Source of the DNA: a virus | DNA length: 45,312 bases | Strand: one strand, 5' to 3' | Virus record (IMG/VR): IMGVR_UViG_3300034071_001031 | Coordinates: 1-45,312 of that record | Part shown: positions 19,238 to 27,392 of the stretch, piece after piece | Position numbering within the stretch: the stretch's first letter is position 1 | Layout of the letters: each line of letters begins with the position of its first letter | Notes under the pieces: generated by a model | Databases searched by the model: none | Seen by the model: the letters and a program-made list of their open reading frames with translations, nothing else | Told to the model about the DNA's origin: nothing | Position numbers and translations under genes: made by a program

Positions 19238-19839
19238 TGAACACCTGCCCGAAATGCGGTTCGCCGCAAGAATCACCAGAACTGGACGGAACCACAGCGC
19301 GTATTTGGTTTACCTGCGGGAGCTACGGCTACGCAGACGAACCAGAACAACTCGTCTACAGGTCAGACAAATGCCTCGTCAGAGAGGAAATTAACACCCT
19401 GCAGCGCAAGGTCGAGGAACTGCAGATCGAGTTGGATTTCGCCAACGAAGCCATCGATCAGCGGGAGCGTTCTCGCAAAGAGACCGAAACACGACTTTGC
19501 GAGATCCAAGCTGCACAGGATTATTGGCATAGCAAATGGAAAGATGCGTGTGAAAACGCCAGAATTAAACACAAACAAGTTTGTGAACTAAAGCGGGAGC
19601 GAAACAGGCTTATCGACGACCTCCAAGCCTCCACGATCCACAGTTGCGGGGACTCCTGCAGTCGCCCCATGTGTGTGTTGCGGAGGGAGAGGGATGCTTA
19701 CAAGGAGGCGTTGCAGATGTGTGTTTTTTGGGCTGAATCCATCAGCCGTAGAGTCACCGAGGACAGAGACAGCATAAATTGGACGGGACTGCAGATAGCT
19801 CGCAAGGCTCTGGCAGACATCCAAAAGGAGGCGAAATGA
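19237..19839 (+). CDS. zinc-ribbon plus coiled-coil protein, 200 aa
   Basis: The N-terminal MNTCPKCGSPQESPEL ... WFTCGS is a small zinc ribbon. Residues about 50-125 are a long coiled coil (EEINTLQRKVEELQIELDFA) and the C-terminal half has a second cysteine set (CGDSCSRPMC) and a helix. This architecture occurs in many phage proteins of unknown role. Overlaps the next start (ATGA at 19836). Confidence 0.7.
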   Translation: MNTCPKCGSPQESPELDGTTARIWFTCGSYGYADEPEQLVYRSDKCLVREEINTLQRKVEELQIELDFANEAIDQRERSRKETETRLCEIQAAQDYWHSKWKDACENARIKHKQVCELKRERNRLIDDLQASTIHSCGDSCSRPMCVLRRERDAYKEALQMCVFWAESISRRVTEDRDSINWTGLQIARKALADIQKEAK

Positions 19840-19880
19840 CCAGCGCAGAAATCAACATCGCCATCGCGCAAGCGTGTGGG
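19836..19880 (+). pseudogene. 5' fragment of a phage ABA-sandwich-type gene
   Basis: MTSAEINIAIAQACGW matches the start of a common phage family (..INIAIAEACGW...). The frame then runs into the duplicated segment at 19881 and reads out of frame to a stop at 20126. The original gene appears to have been interrupted by the duplication junction. Confidence 0.6.
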
Positions 19881-20032
19881 TGGACGGAGGATCGTTTATT
19901 GCCAAGCAATTCCCTCAGAAACCTGACTGGAAGGTATTCAGCCAAGAGTTTAGCTGCGAGCATGTCGGTAGCCGATGGGTCAGCGAAAGCGAGGAGGAAC
20001 TATGGTTCTACGACTTCAAAGAGCAGGGATAG
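19880..20032 (+). pseudogene. 3' copy of the 215-aa gene
   Basis: In frame VDGGSFIAKQFPQKPDWKVF, then SQEFSCEHVGSRWVSESEEE and LWFYDFKEQG to a stop, nearly identical to the end of the 215-aa protein at 17877-18524. No start; cut at the junction TGGACGG (18373 versus 19881). Confidence 0.8.
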
Positions 20033-20241
20033 GATTAGCATTACTTATTGCAAGTGGGTGTGTTTCCTATCCAAGACCCTATCCATGGAACTTCCCACCA
20101 GAAGAAGAGTGGAACCAGCCTTTTGAAACAAGCTGGCAAAATGCCGTAGATACCTACAAAAGGATTACCTCTCCGAAAGGGAAGGTATGGGATCCTGTGA
20201 TGCAGAACTATCAGCAAGACCTATCTTATGAACGTCGATAA
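20002..20241 (+). CDS. putative lipoprotein, copy 2 (79 aa)
   Basis: MVLRLQRAGIGLALLIASGC is a signal peptide with a stronger lipobox (LIASGC) than copy 1. VSYPRPYPWNFPPEEEWN is identical to copy 1, after which the two diverge. It retains an overlap with the truncated gene before it. The HNH gene on the other strand overlaps its 3' end. Confidence 0.72.
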   Translation: MVLRLQRAGIGLALLIASGCVSYPRPYPWNFPPEEEWNQPFETSWQNAVDTYKRITSPKGKVWDPVMQNYQQDLSYERR

Positions 20242-20536
20242 TCCAACCAGCTTTGCGGGCCTCCTTGCCGTTGGCGTGGAGCCAATCGTGACACTGGCGG
20301 CAAAGAGCCGCGAAGTATTCGTAACGGCACAGCCATTGACCAACCCTGCCCGCCTTGTGGTGGAGATCGGTTGCTTTTTTACTCTTGCAGCGTTCACACT
20401 GTGGGTGGAGGGCAAGGTACGCCTTTTTCTCCTTTGCATACTGATTGTATTCACCTTGGCGTTTTTTCGATGCAGCCCGCAACCAGTTGCCGCGCTTCAA
20501 GGGAGTTTTTGAACGAAGTGGAGTTTTTCTTGTCAT
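20165..20536 (-). CDS. HNH endonuclease, 123 aa
   Basis: N-terminal MTRKTPLRSKTPLKRGNW is a basic DNA-binding-like tail found in many phage HNH proteins. The core has CERCKSKKATDLHHKAGRVG, then YFAALCRQCHDWLHANGK, with two CxxC zinc pairs and HH...H active-site residues. Lies antisense between a lipoprotein and a plus-strand gene 7 nt from its start. A truncated copy is at 18690-18830. Confidence 0.82.
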   Translation of the reverse strand: MTRKTPLRSKTPLKRGNWLRAASKKRQGEYNQYAKEKKAYLALHPQCERCKSKKATDLHHKAGRVGQWLCRYEYFAALCRQCHDWLHANGKEARKAGWIIDVHKIGLADSSASQDPIPSLSER

Positions 20537-20543
20537 ACCTACT

Positions 20544-20732
20544 ATGATTACTTGGAACGATTACAACCAGATGAAGCCCGATACAGAGGGAATCTATCTT
20601 ATCAAAAACGACGAGTCAAACCCTCCTTTGAAGTGGGCCTGCCACTACCATCCCCACCATGGATGGAGCGGGATTGGACATATCCTTGAGCGCGTGATTA
20701 AGTATTGGAGTCCATGGCCCGATTCAAAGTAG
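20544..20732 (+). CDS. hypothetical protein, 62 aa
   Basis: MITWNDYNQMKPDTEGIYLI, then WSGIGHILERVIKYWSPWPD. It resembles small DUF551-like phage proteins (W.......P..EG.YL...... ..V..W.P.P). Starts 8 nt from the divergent HNH gene. Function unknown. Confidence 0.65.
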   Translation: MITWNDYNQMKPDTEGIYLIKNDESNPPLKWACHYHPHHGWSGIGHILERVIKYWSPWPDSK

Positions 20733-20941
20733 TCTTAACTGTCATCAATGAAGATTCCGTTACCCCATTCGTGGTTGGCCCCAGATTTCGTAGAGGAACC
20801 CCTATGCCAATGGAGGCGTTGTTCGCTGAACGTGGCGGTTATTTCTTCGACCCAGAATCTGAAGTCGAGATGGCCAGAACATGCGCTGAACAGTTTGCCA
20901 AATACATCAACCAAGCAGAAACCAAGAAAAAGAAAAAATGA
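20714..20941 (+). CDS. hypothetical protein, 75 aa
   Basis: Starts MARFKVVLTVINEDSVTPFV; strand-rich, then a helix (EVEMARTCAEQFAKYINQAE) and a polylysine tail. Overlaps its neighbours on both sides. Function unknown. Confidence 0.65.
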   Translation: MARFKVVLTVINEDSVTPFVVGPRFRRGTPMPMEALFAERGGYFFDPESEVEMARTCAEQFAKYINQAETKKKKK

Positions 20942-21129
20942 GCGATAATAATAAAACATACATTGTGTGCCATGGAGACAAAATTGTGGAGCTTCACAAA
21001 CACGGACTTAGCAAAGAAGAGGCCGAAATGGAAGCCAGCAAGCTTATGGGACAGGGGTACAAAAACGTGCGCGTCCGAATGGAAGATCCAGTCCATCCAA
21101 GCTGGCCGCTCAACTTCGACGCACAATGA
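20938..21129 (+). CDS. hypothetical protein, 63 aa
   Basis: MSDNNKTYIVCHGDKIVELH, then LSKEEAEMEASKLMGQGYKN. A short strand-helix-strand fold of the type with EEAE...A..L...G...V.V. Overlaps neighbours by 4 nt. Function unknown. Confidence 0.65.
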   Translation: MSDNNKTYIVCHGDKIVELHKHGLSKEEAEMEASKLMGQGYKNVRVRMEDPVHPSWPLNFDAQ

Positions 21130-22169
21130 ACATTGTCTTTGCCTACCACAACGGAGACGCCGAACTGGCCATGGAGTCTGCCAAGGCTATTACAGCCATG
21201 GGACTCAATATGCGTCACAAAGCCTATGTCTGTACCAAACAAGGCACTAAAGATTGCAACGCTATTATCCAAGAACTGAAAAAGTCTTTTCAAGAAGTGG
21301 ATCAGATGTTTGTCCAAGACGGGTTTGACGGATGGCCGCTTGGCCCGAACCAAATGTTTGCTGATGCGGCTGCTGCCATGTACGCCACTGGCGTACCATT
21401 TTATTTCTGGGAGCCAGATTGTGTTCCGATGAAAGAAGGGTGGGTGGATGACTTGGACACTGAATACCATAAAAAGATCGGCATCATGGGTCATCTCTAT
21501 GAAGGAGGCATGGCGTCCAATGGGAAAAATATCTACAAGATGATTGTGGGCAGCGCCGTCTATCCCCCTAACTTCTTAGACTTTTGCCCATCCGCACAGT
21601 CCTTGTCCACTTACAACTTGGCTTACAAGAATGCAGGAACGATCCCAGAACCTTGGGACGTTCGTTGCCGCTGGGACTTTATGGCCATTGGTTACAATAC
21701 TCCGCTTATCCGCACTTATTGGAAAAGTGTCAACTACCAGTGGAAGGACGGGAAAATTGTTTTCTACGCCGAAGACCCCGAAGCCCAAGCAGTTCAAGGA
21801 GTCACTTGCCCAGACCGAATTATCTCCAGCCAAGCCGTTGTCATCCACGGATGTAAAGACGGATCTCTCCATAAAATGGCGCAAGAGAGATTTCCAATGC
21901 CGTCAGATTCCACGGGATTAAATACCCCATCGAATTCGATGGGTTTAGAAGTCACAGATGGCGACTTAGCGCCCTACCCAATCCAAGTCCTATGCGAGGC
22001 CGTTGGTGTGACTACGAAGGAAAAAAGATTGCGGGCGGTCAAGCAAGCCCCGCTCAAAAAAGCGAAAAAAAAGCGGGTTATCTCTGAAGAAGAGCGCGAA
22101 CGCCGCAGGCAATCTATGTTGGTGATTTTGCAAAGAAAGCGTGAACGAAAGGCCCAATCGGCTGTCTAA
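21126..22169 (+). CDS. glycosyltransferase-like protein, 347 aa
   Basis: N-terminal MNIVFAYHNGDAELAMESAK, a strand-helix start of a GT-A-like fold. Residues about 65-105 carry GPNQMFADAAAAMYATGVPF then YFWEPDCVPMKEGWVDDLD, where EPDC stands for the metal-binding DxD and the aromatic/GW segment follows, as in phage glycosyltransferases. The C-terminal 60 residues are a basic helical tail (AKKKRVISEEERERRRQS). It may glycosylate virion or host surface or DNA. Enzyme activity is inferred. Confidence 0.65.
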   Translation: MNIVFAYHNGDAELAMESAKAITAMGLNMRHKAYVCTKQGTKDCNAIIQELKKSFQEVDQMFVQDGFDGWPLGPNQMFADAAAAMYATGVPFYFWEPDCVPMKEGWVDDLDTEYHKKIGIMGHLYEGGMASNGKNIYKMIVGSAVYPPNFLDFCPSAQSLSTYNLAYKNAGTIPEPWDVRCRWDFMAIGYNTPLIRTYWKSVNYQWKDGKIVFYAEDPEAQAVQGVTCPDRIISSQAVVIHGCKDGSLHKMAQERFPMPSDSTGLNTPSNSMGLEVTDGDLAPYPIQVLCEAVGVTTKEKRLRAVKQAPLKKAKKKRVISEEERERRRQSMLVILQRKRERKAQSAV

Positions 22170-22177
22170 CGCTTCCT

Positions 22178-23482
22178 ATGCACGAAGTCATTCACGAACC
22201 ATCGGCTGAAACAGCAATCCTTTCCTGCCTCTGTCATGCACCGACAGAGGATCAACGCGAGATTCTTTTATCAATCAAGGAGGATCATTTTTACCTACAG
22301 GAGAACAAGATCATCTTTCGGGCGATCATGCGCTGTATTGCCAAGGGGATGCAGGCCGACATCATCAATGTCAAAGGAGAGATCGAAGCTGCCAACGAAT
22401 ACGATATCGTTGGGGGTGAGCAAAAGATTGCCGAAGTGGCAACTTCGTGTGTAGCCCACAATAACTGGAAACGCTATTATCCCAAGCTGGAGGAAGCCCG
22501 ATACAGAAGATCATTGGAATACTTAGCCAACGATATGGTTCACAAGGCCAGAGACCGCGAACTAAAGATCGAAGAACTCAAGAACTGGTCTGAAACCACA
22601 GTGATGCGGGCTGACTACGAAATCGATGACGGCAACAAGCTTTCTATCGTCAATGCCCTAGATCGCGCTGCTCAGAATATCGAATCTACAATTGCTGGAA
22701 AACCATGTATTGGCATTCGCACAGGGATAACCCCATTGGACGATCTGCTAATGTTTGGCTTGCGCGGAGGAGATATGGTTGTCTTGGCGGCAAGACCAGC
22801 AGTAGGCAAGACAGCAAGCGCCCTTCAGATTGCCGAAAACGTAGCCCTCAATCAGAAAAAGCGGGTGCTTATCTTCTCATTGGAGATGACAAGCGTTGCT
22901 TTGATGGAACGCATGATCCGCTCGCGGGCGCGTGTGGGTGCTGCCGATATTCTCTCTGGTCGAGTAACCCCGCATCAAAAGCAATCTCTAGGACGGGCTG
23001 TTCAAGAAATCCAAGGCTCGGAGATTATTTGCGATGATAGCTCGGCAAAGTCTATCGGCTATCTCAAGGCTGTAGCCCGCCGCGCCCACCAAAGAACACC
23101 CCTAGACCTCATCATCATTGACTACCTTCAATTGGTCAAAGGCGACAGCAAGCGCGGTAAAGACAATCGCGTGTGTGAAGTTGAGGAGATTAGCGGGGGC
23201 ATCAAAGATATGGCAAAGACTTTAAAAGTACCAGTTTTGGTACTGGCTCAACTTAATCGCGATCCCGACAAGCGCGGAGGACGCCCAAGCCTTTCAGATC
23301 TCAAGGGTTCTGGAGCTATTGAACAAGACTCTGATATTGTTATCATGCTCCATAGTGAAGAATCCCAAGATCACGGACAAATGCCCACCATGGAATTCAT
23401 TGTTGGCAAGCATCGTGACGGCCCTACTGGTGTGGCCAATATGTATTTCAACAAAGCGATTACTCGCTTTGAGCCTGCTTAG
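22178..23482 (+). CDS. dnaB: replicative DNA helicase, DnaB family
   Basis: Unwinds DNA at the fork and works with the primase. The 434-aa sequence has the DnaB N-terminal helical domain (SAETAILSCLCHAPTEDQRE) and the RecA-like C-terminal domain. Walker A ARPAVGKT is at 205-212, SLEMTS at 234-239 is the usual DnaB motif, Walker B LIIID is at 311-315, and KGSGAIEQDSDIVIMLHSEE forms the arginine-finger/sensor region. Ends near the convergent minus-strand gene. Confidence 0.95.
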   Translation: MHEVIHEPSAETAILSCLCHAPTEDQREILLSIKEDHFYLQENKIIFRAIMRCIAKGMQADIINVKGEIEAANEYDIVGGEQKIAEVATSCVAHNNWKRYYPKLEEARYRRSLEYLANDMVHKARDRELKIEELKNWSETTVMRADYEIDDGNKLSIVNALDRAAQNIESTIAGKPCIGIRTGITPLDDLLMFGLRGGDMVVLAARPAVGKTASALQIAENVALNQKKRVLIFSLEMTSVALMERMIRSRARVGAADILSGRVTPHQKQSLGRAVQEIQGSEIICDDSSAKSIGYLKAVARRAHQRTPLDLIIIDYLQLVKGDSKRGKDNRVCEVEEISGGIKDMAKTLKVPVLVLAQLNRDPDKRGGRPSLSDLKGSGAIEQDSDIVIMLHSEESQDHGQMPTMEFIVGKHRDGPTGVANMYFNKAITRFEPA

Positions 23483-24059
23483 ACTTCCAGCAGAAATCTG
23501 GGAAGTCCAACCCTTCCCCGCCCTGTACATCAACTGGTAGGTGGACGCTCACAGCGTTATAGCATCCACAAATCCCACAAGCCTTGAGTTGCATGTCGTA
23601 AGAAGTTTTTCTGGCTCCTGCAATGTGTGGAAGCATTCCAGCTATACCCTTGCATCCCCAACATCCAGAAGTAGCTATTTGATGGGGACAGGCTGCACAG
23701 ATTTTGGCCCTGCGCTCTGCCTCTTCTTGGGAAACAAGCTCAAATTTGCCATTGATAGCAAATTGATACATTGCTTTGACCCATCGAACAATTTGCGGAA
23801 ATCCAAGGGTTTGTTTTTCTTGGGTACACGGGACGCAGTTGGAATCGCCAGCAAGTCTTTCGCAAAGATTGTTTTCTATTTGTGAAACAAAATCTATTGG
23901 AGGAGTGATTCCTTTTGAGATTAGAAGTTTCTCACAGTTGTTAACCATGTCACTCCAGTCTCCTCCACGAACTGGTTCATTGATAACTGGACAATTAACC
24001 AACCAGCCGCCTGCTGGAACACTGCTCTTTTTTTGATAGCAAAATCTTGGACTATTCAT
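23460..24059 (-). CDS. cysteine-rich hypothetical protein, 199 aa
   Basis: Contains about twelve cysteines in CxxC-like groups: CVPCTQEK, CAACPHQIATSGCWGCKG, KACGICGCY and a late FCWK. Likely binds several zinc ions. N-terminal AGGWLVNCPVINEPVRGGDW looks like an extended region. The 3' end overlaps the DnaB gene by 23 nt antisense. No enzyme family recognised. Confidence 0.65.
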   Translation of the reverse strand: MNSPRFCYQKKSSVPAGGWLVNCPVINEPVRGGDWSDMVNNCEKLLISKGITPPIDFVSQIENNLCERLAGDSNCVPCTQEKQTLGFPQIVRWVKAMYQFAINGKFELVSQEEAERRAKICAACPHQIATSGCWGCKGIAGMLPHIAGARKTSYDMQLKACGICGCYNAVSVHLPVDVQGGEGLDFPDFCWKSKQAQSE

Positions 24060-24822
24060 TGATTACAAGTTCCGCTTCGTAGGTTGAGTCTTCGGGAATC
24101 TTCATTGATTCCAGTTTGGTTGCAATATTAATCTGAATGGCATTCTGTTGATTCGGGCCTTCTGAAAAGTTGATAGATGCAGCTTCAGCAAGCTGTTTGA
24201 TGTTTCGCATCATGCCAAGAGCCTCCATGCCGTCTAGGTCTTGCGCGGCATCAGCTGCTTTAACCAACACTTTGCCAGTTAGAAACTTGATCGATTTTTT
24301 CATAGTCTCTAGTGATGCCGTGATTTCCGACATCAAGGTAGGCACACCATCGTCTTCCCAAGGGGCTGGAGATTGCTCGTTGGTAAGACGCTCACGGCAC
24401 TGAATCCAGCGTTGAGTATCGCGCCATAAACAAACAGTTGATTCACTGACCTTTAGTTCTTCGGCAATATCTTTCAGCGTCCGCCCCGAACAATACATGG
24501 AAAATCCCTTGATGCATTCAAGCCTGCGTCTCTTGTCCATCTCTTCCATTTTGGCTGGAGGCGGAACCAAGGCTATAGGTCTTTCAATATCCCAAGGATA
24601 AAGGTTTTCTTTTTCGGAATTATCTTTCCAAATTTTGACATGGTCATCCCATTTCTCACTATAGATCAACTTTTCTAGCGTAGCTTTGTGCTTGGTTTCC
24701 AAAGCCTTCATCACTTCTGGCATGTCCCTGCCAGCGGCATAAAGCCTAAATGCGTTTTGTTTTTTAAGTCGGTTTTCTGGAGCATCCCAATCACGCTCTC
24801 CGCTCTTGCGCTTTTTCTGCAT
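24052..24822 (-). CDS. terS: putative terminase small subunit / HTH protein, 256 aa
   Basis: Residues about 95-135 read SMYCSGRTLKDIAEELKVSE followed by STVCLWRDTQRW, a phage terminase-small-subunit-type HTH. Later helices (ASLETMKKSIKFLTGKVLVK, LGMMRNIKQLAEAASI) suit an oligomerisation domain. It faces the TerL gene with 28 nt between starts, so the packaging genes are divergent rather than co-directional. A pure regulator is the alternative. Confidence 0.65.
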   Translation of the reverse strand: MQKKRKSGERDWDAPENRLKKQNAFRLYAAGRDMPEVMKALETKHKATLEKLIYSEKWDDHVKIWKDNSEKENLYPWDIERPIALVPPPAKMEEMDKRRRLECIKGFSMYCSGRTLKDIAEELKVSESTVCLWRDTQRWIQCRERLTNEQSPAPWEDDGVPTLMSEITASLETMKKSIKFLTGKVLVKAADAAQDLDGMEALGMMRNIKQLAEAASINFSEGPNQQNAIQINIATKLESMKIPEDSTYEAELVINE

Positions 24823-24850
24823 CCAGATTAGTTTAGTAGAAATTTCTCAA

Positions 24851-26692
24851 ATGGCAACAGTTGATCAGGGGATAGAAAAATACGGTAGGTTGTGGTTACC
24901 CAAAGACGGACAGGCAATTACGCCGATCCGTATTGAGATGGACGCTTTCTTACAAGGTTTGACCCCAGAAGGGGGAGGATTAGGTAAGGCCCGACATTAC
25001 AGGAATATTGTTTCAGCTATTTGGCCAACTTTTCAATGGCATAGATGGGCAGAATTGAGCGCACAAGCATTTTGTAACCAGACTTATGAGGTTGATGAAA
25101 CTACGGGCAATAGATTTGTCAGAAGCGTGACGGGTCTGGCTGGCGGAACGGACTCAGGAAAGTCTTATGGAATGGCCGCATTTGCGCTTGTCAATTGGTT
25201 CTGCGATCCAATCAACACGATGACCATTGTGGTTTCTACGAGTAAAATAGATGCCAAGCAGCGTATTTGGGCAGCACTGGTCAAGATGTACCGCGAAGCC
25301 CGAAACATGGGATTAGCCTCTGGCAGGCTCATTGAGTCCATGGACATCATCAAGCTATCAGACGAAGAGGGGGCTATTATCGACCCCGAAACGGGGGTAA
25401 GTGACGCATCCTCCATCATGCTCCTAGCGGCTGGCGACGAATACAAGGATGATGCCCAGAAACGGCTTCAAGGTAAAAAAAATCGTCGTATCGTGTTGAT
25501 AATAGACGAGTTACAAGACTGCTCTGCATCCGTAATCAACGAAGCCGTCTGGGGGTTCAAGGGCGCACAAGAACTCTATATCGTCGGCGCTGGGAACCCG
25601 TCTTCCATCTTCGATCCACACGGAAAATTTTGCGAACCTATCAAGGGCTGGATGAGCGTGGATGAGGAAACCCCCAACTGGAAGATACGGGTGGCTGGTA
25701 TTGAGGGCGTGTGCATCCGATTTGACTCTGAAAAAGACAACCCTAACCAGCAATCCTTCGATGCTGGCAAGGGACTGCGCTATCCATTCCTTCCAAAACC
25801 CAATGATGTGGCTTTGGCCCGAAAAGAGCTTGGAGAGCTTAATCCTCAATATTGGAGAAAGTTTAGAGGATTCTGGCCTCCAGCAGATGCCGATGATTCC
25901 ACGATTGTCTCTGATATTCTACTGGCTCGTCATGGGGCTTTGGACAAGCCAATATGGGACGGAACCCCGAAAGATATCGCGGGTATCGACCCAAGCTACA
26001 CAGAGGGAGGCGACAGGTTTGTCTTCACTCATCTCAAGTATGGGCGACTAATCTCTGGGAAGTGGGCAATAGCTGTTGAAAAACAGTATGTCCTGAACCG
26101 AAGGGCTGGGTCTCAGGAAGACTTTCAATACGAGATGATCCAGCAAATCCATGACCTGTCTCTGAAATTGGGTATACCAAATCAATGGATGGGCGTTGAC
26201 GCTTCGGCTGGTGGTATTTTTTGGTCTATTGGAGAACGAGAACTTCTAAAAGGTTGGCATGCAGTAAGTTTTGCGGGAGCGGCGTCAGATCTCCCTGTCA
26301 GCGCCCAATACGCCATGAGAAACGAGGCTACTGGAAAACCCCAAGTCGGCAAGGAATTGTTCCACAACATGGCTTCCGAACTCTGTTTTGCTGCTCGTTA
26401 TTTCTTGGAATGCGAGCAACTTAAGGGGATTACGCCCGATTTGGCTTGGGAGATGACTCAGAGAAAATATGTGCGCCGAACCCGAAAGATCATCATTGAG
26501 TCCAAGACCGACATGAAAAAGAGGATTGGAAAGTCTCCCGATTTATTTGACTCATTTGCAGTAGGATTGTTTGTTGCCCGCAAGGTATTCGGGGCCATGG
26601 CTGGAAGTGAGGCGATTGAAGAAAAGAATCGGCTCAACAAAGAATCATTCAAGAAACTCAAACAGTCCTTGACTCTAAAGAAGAATTGGTAG
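24851..26692 (+). CDS. terL: terminase large subunit
   Basis: ATP-driven DNA packaging motor and nuclease. 613 aa. Walker A GGTDSGKS at 98-105, Walker B VLIIDE at 215-220, and a C-terminal nuclease domain with AGIDPSYTEGGD, GVDASAGG and DLFDSFAVGLF supplying acidic metal ligands. The start MATVDQG is preferred; the longer frame to 24806 adds non-conserved residues overlapping the divergent gene. Confidence 0.93.
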   Translation: MATVDQGIEKYGRLWLPKDGQAITPIRIEMDAFLQGLTPEGGGLGKARHYRNIVSAIWPTFQWHRWAELSAQAFCNQTYEVDETTGNRFVRSVTGLAGGTDSGKSYGMAAFALVNWFCDPINTMTIVVSTSKIDAKQRIWAALVKMYREARNMGLASGRLIESMDIIKLSDEEGAIIDPETGVSDASSIMLLAAGDEYKDDAQKRLQGKKNRRIVLIIDELQDCSASVINEAVWGFKGAQELYIVGAGNPSSIFDPHGKFCEPIKGWMSVDEETPNWKIRVAGIEGVCIRFDSEKDNPNQQSFDAGKGLRYPFLPKPNDVALARKELGELNPQYWRKFRGFWPPADADDSTIVSDILLARHGALDKPIWDGTPKDIAGIDPSYTEGGDRFVFTHLKYGRLISGKWAIAVEKQYVLNRRAGSQEDFQYEMIQQIHDLSLKLGIPNQWMGVDASAGGIFWSIGERELLKGWHAVSFAGAASDLPVSAQYAMRNEATGKPQVGKELFHNMASELCFAARYFLECEQLKGITPDLAWEMTQRKYVRRTRKIIIESKTDMKKRIGKSPDLFDSFAVGLFVARKVFGAMAGSEAIEEKNRLNKESFKKLKQSLTLKKNW

Positions 26693-26708
26693 ATTCTATT
26701 TAGCATTT

Positions 26709-27071
26709 ATGGCTCAACTACCGATTGCCGAAGCTGATATCTGTATTTTTCAGGGGGCAACATTTAATCAAACTTTGTTTTATGAGACTGGAGAACCTTC
26801 GGCTCCAGTCAATCTTTCTGGCTATACAGCCAAGATGCATATTCGGTCAAAGCCTGAATCAAAAGCACTAATCCTTGAACTATCTACGAGTAATGATAGA
26901 ATCGTCTTGAATGAATCTACGGGATCTATTAGGTTGTTTATTTCGGCGTCTGACTCGGCCCTCCTCTCGGTCTGTGATAAAGCCGTATATGACCTTGAGC
27001 TTACAACAGGGGCCGTCACAACCCGCATTCTACAAGGCAACGTAATTATTTCTCCAGAGGTAACCCGATGA
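26709..27071 (+). CDS. tail/baseplate-type structural protein, 120 aa
   Basis: ADICIFQGATFNQTLFYETG, then VNLSGYTAKMHIRSKPESKA matches a phage structural domain (D....QG..F.....Y....G.PV.LSGYTA.M.IR), like baseplate-upper-type N-domains. A paralog with the same order is at 29798-30166. Overlaps the next gene by 4 nt. Confidence 0.7.
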   Translation: MAQLPIAEADICIFQGATFNQTLFYETGEPSAPVNLSGYTAKMHIRSKPESKALILELSTSNDRIVLNESTGSIRLFISASDSALLSVCDKAVYDLELTTGAVTTRILQGNVIISPEVTR

Positions 27072-27391
27072 GCAAGATTTGTATACCCATTCCTTCCAGC
27101 AGCGTTATTGGCGTTTCCTCAACTCCAATCAATACTCCAAGCATTAATATTCTTCGTGTTGAGCCATCAATCACGGGTCTTACTGGAGGCGCGGCCACAG
27201 ACCTTGACTCTCTAAATACGGTCAGCGGAACATACGCTGTTGGTATTGTGGTATTTGTGGTAATTGCAGGAGTTCCAGCCATCTATCAACTAACCAATGG
27301 CACTGACGCCGAAAACGAACCATTTGTCATTCGTCCCAACGACTATGATAGCCAGACTGGAACAAAGCGTGTTTGGAAACGATTAATGTAA
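27068..27391 (+). CDS. hypothetical structural protein, 107 aa
   Basis: Ser/Ile/Pro-rich N-terminus (MSKICIPIPSSSVIGVSSTP); a central GTYAVGIVVFVVIAG and a C-terminal QLTNGTDAENEPFVIRPNDY typical of tail-fibre-associated short proteins. Likely virion. Confidence 0.6.
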   Translation: MSKICIPIPSSSVIGVSSTPINTPSINILRVEPSITGLTGGAATDLDSLNTVSGTYAVGIVVFVVIAGVPAIYQLTNGTDAENEPFVIRPNDYDSQTGTKRVWKRLM

Positions 27392-27392
27392 A

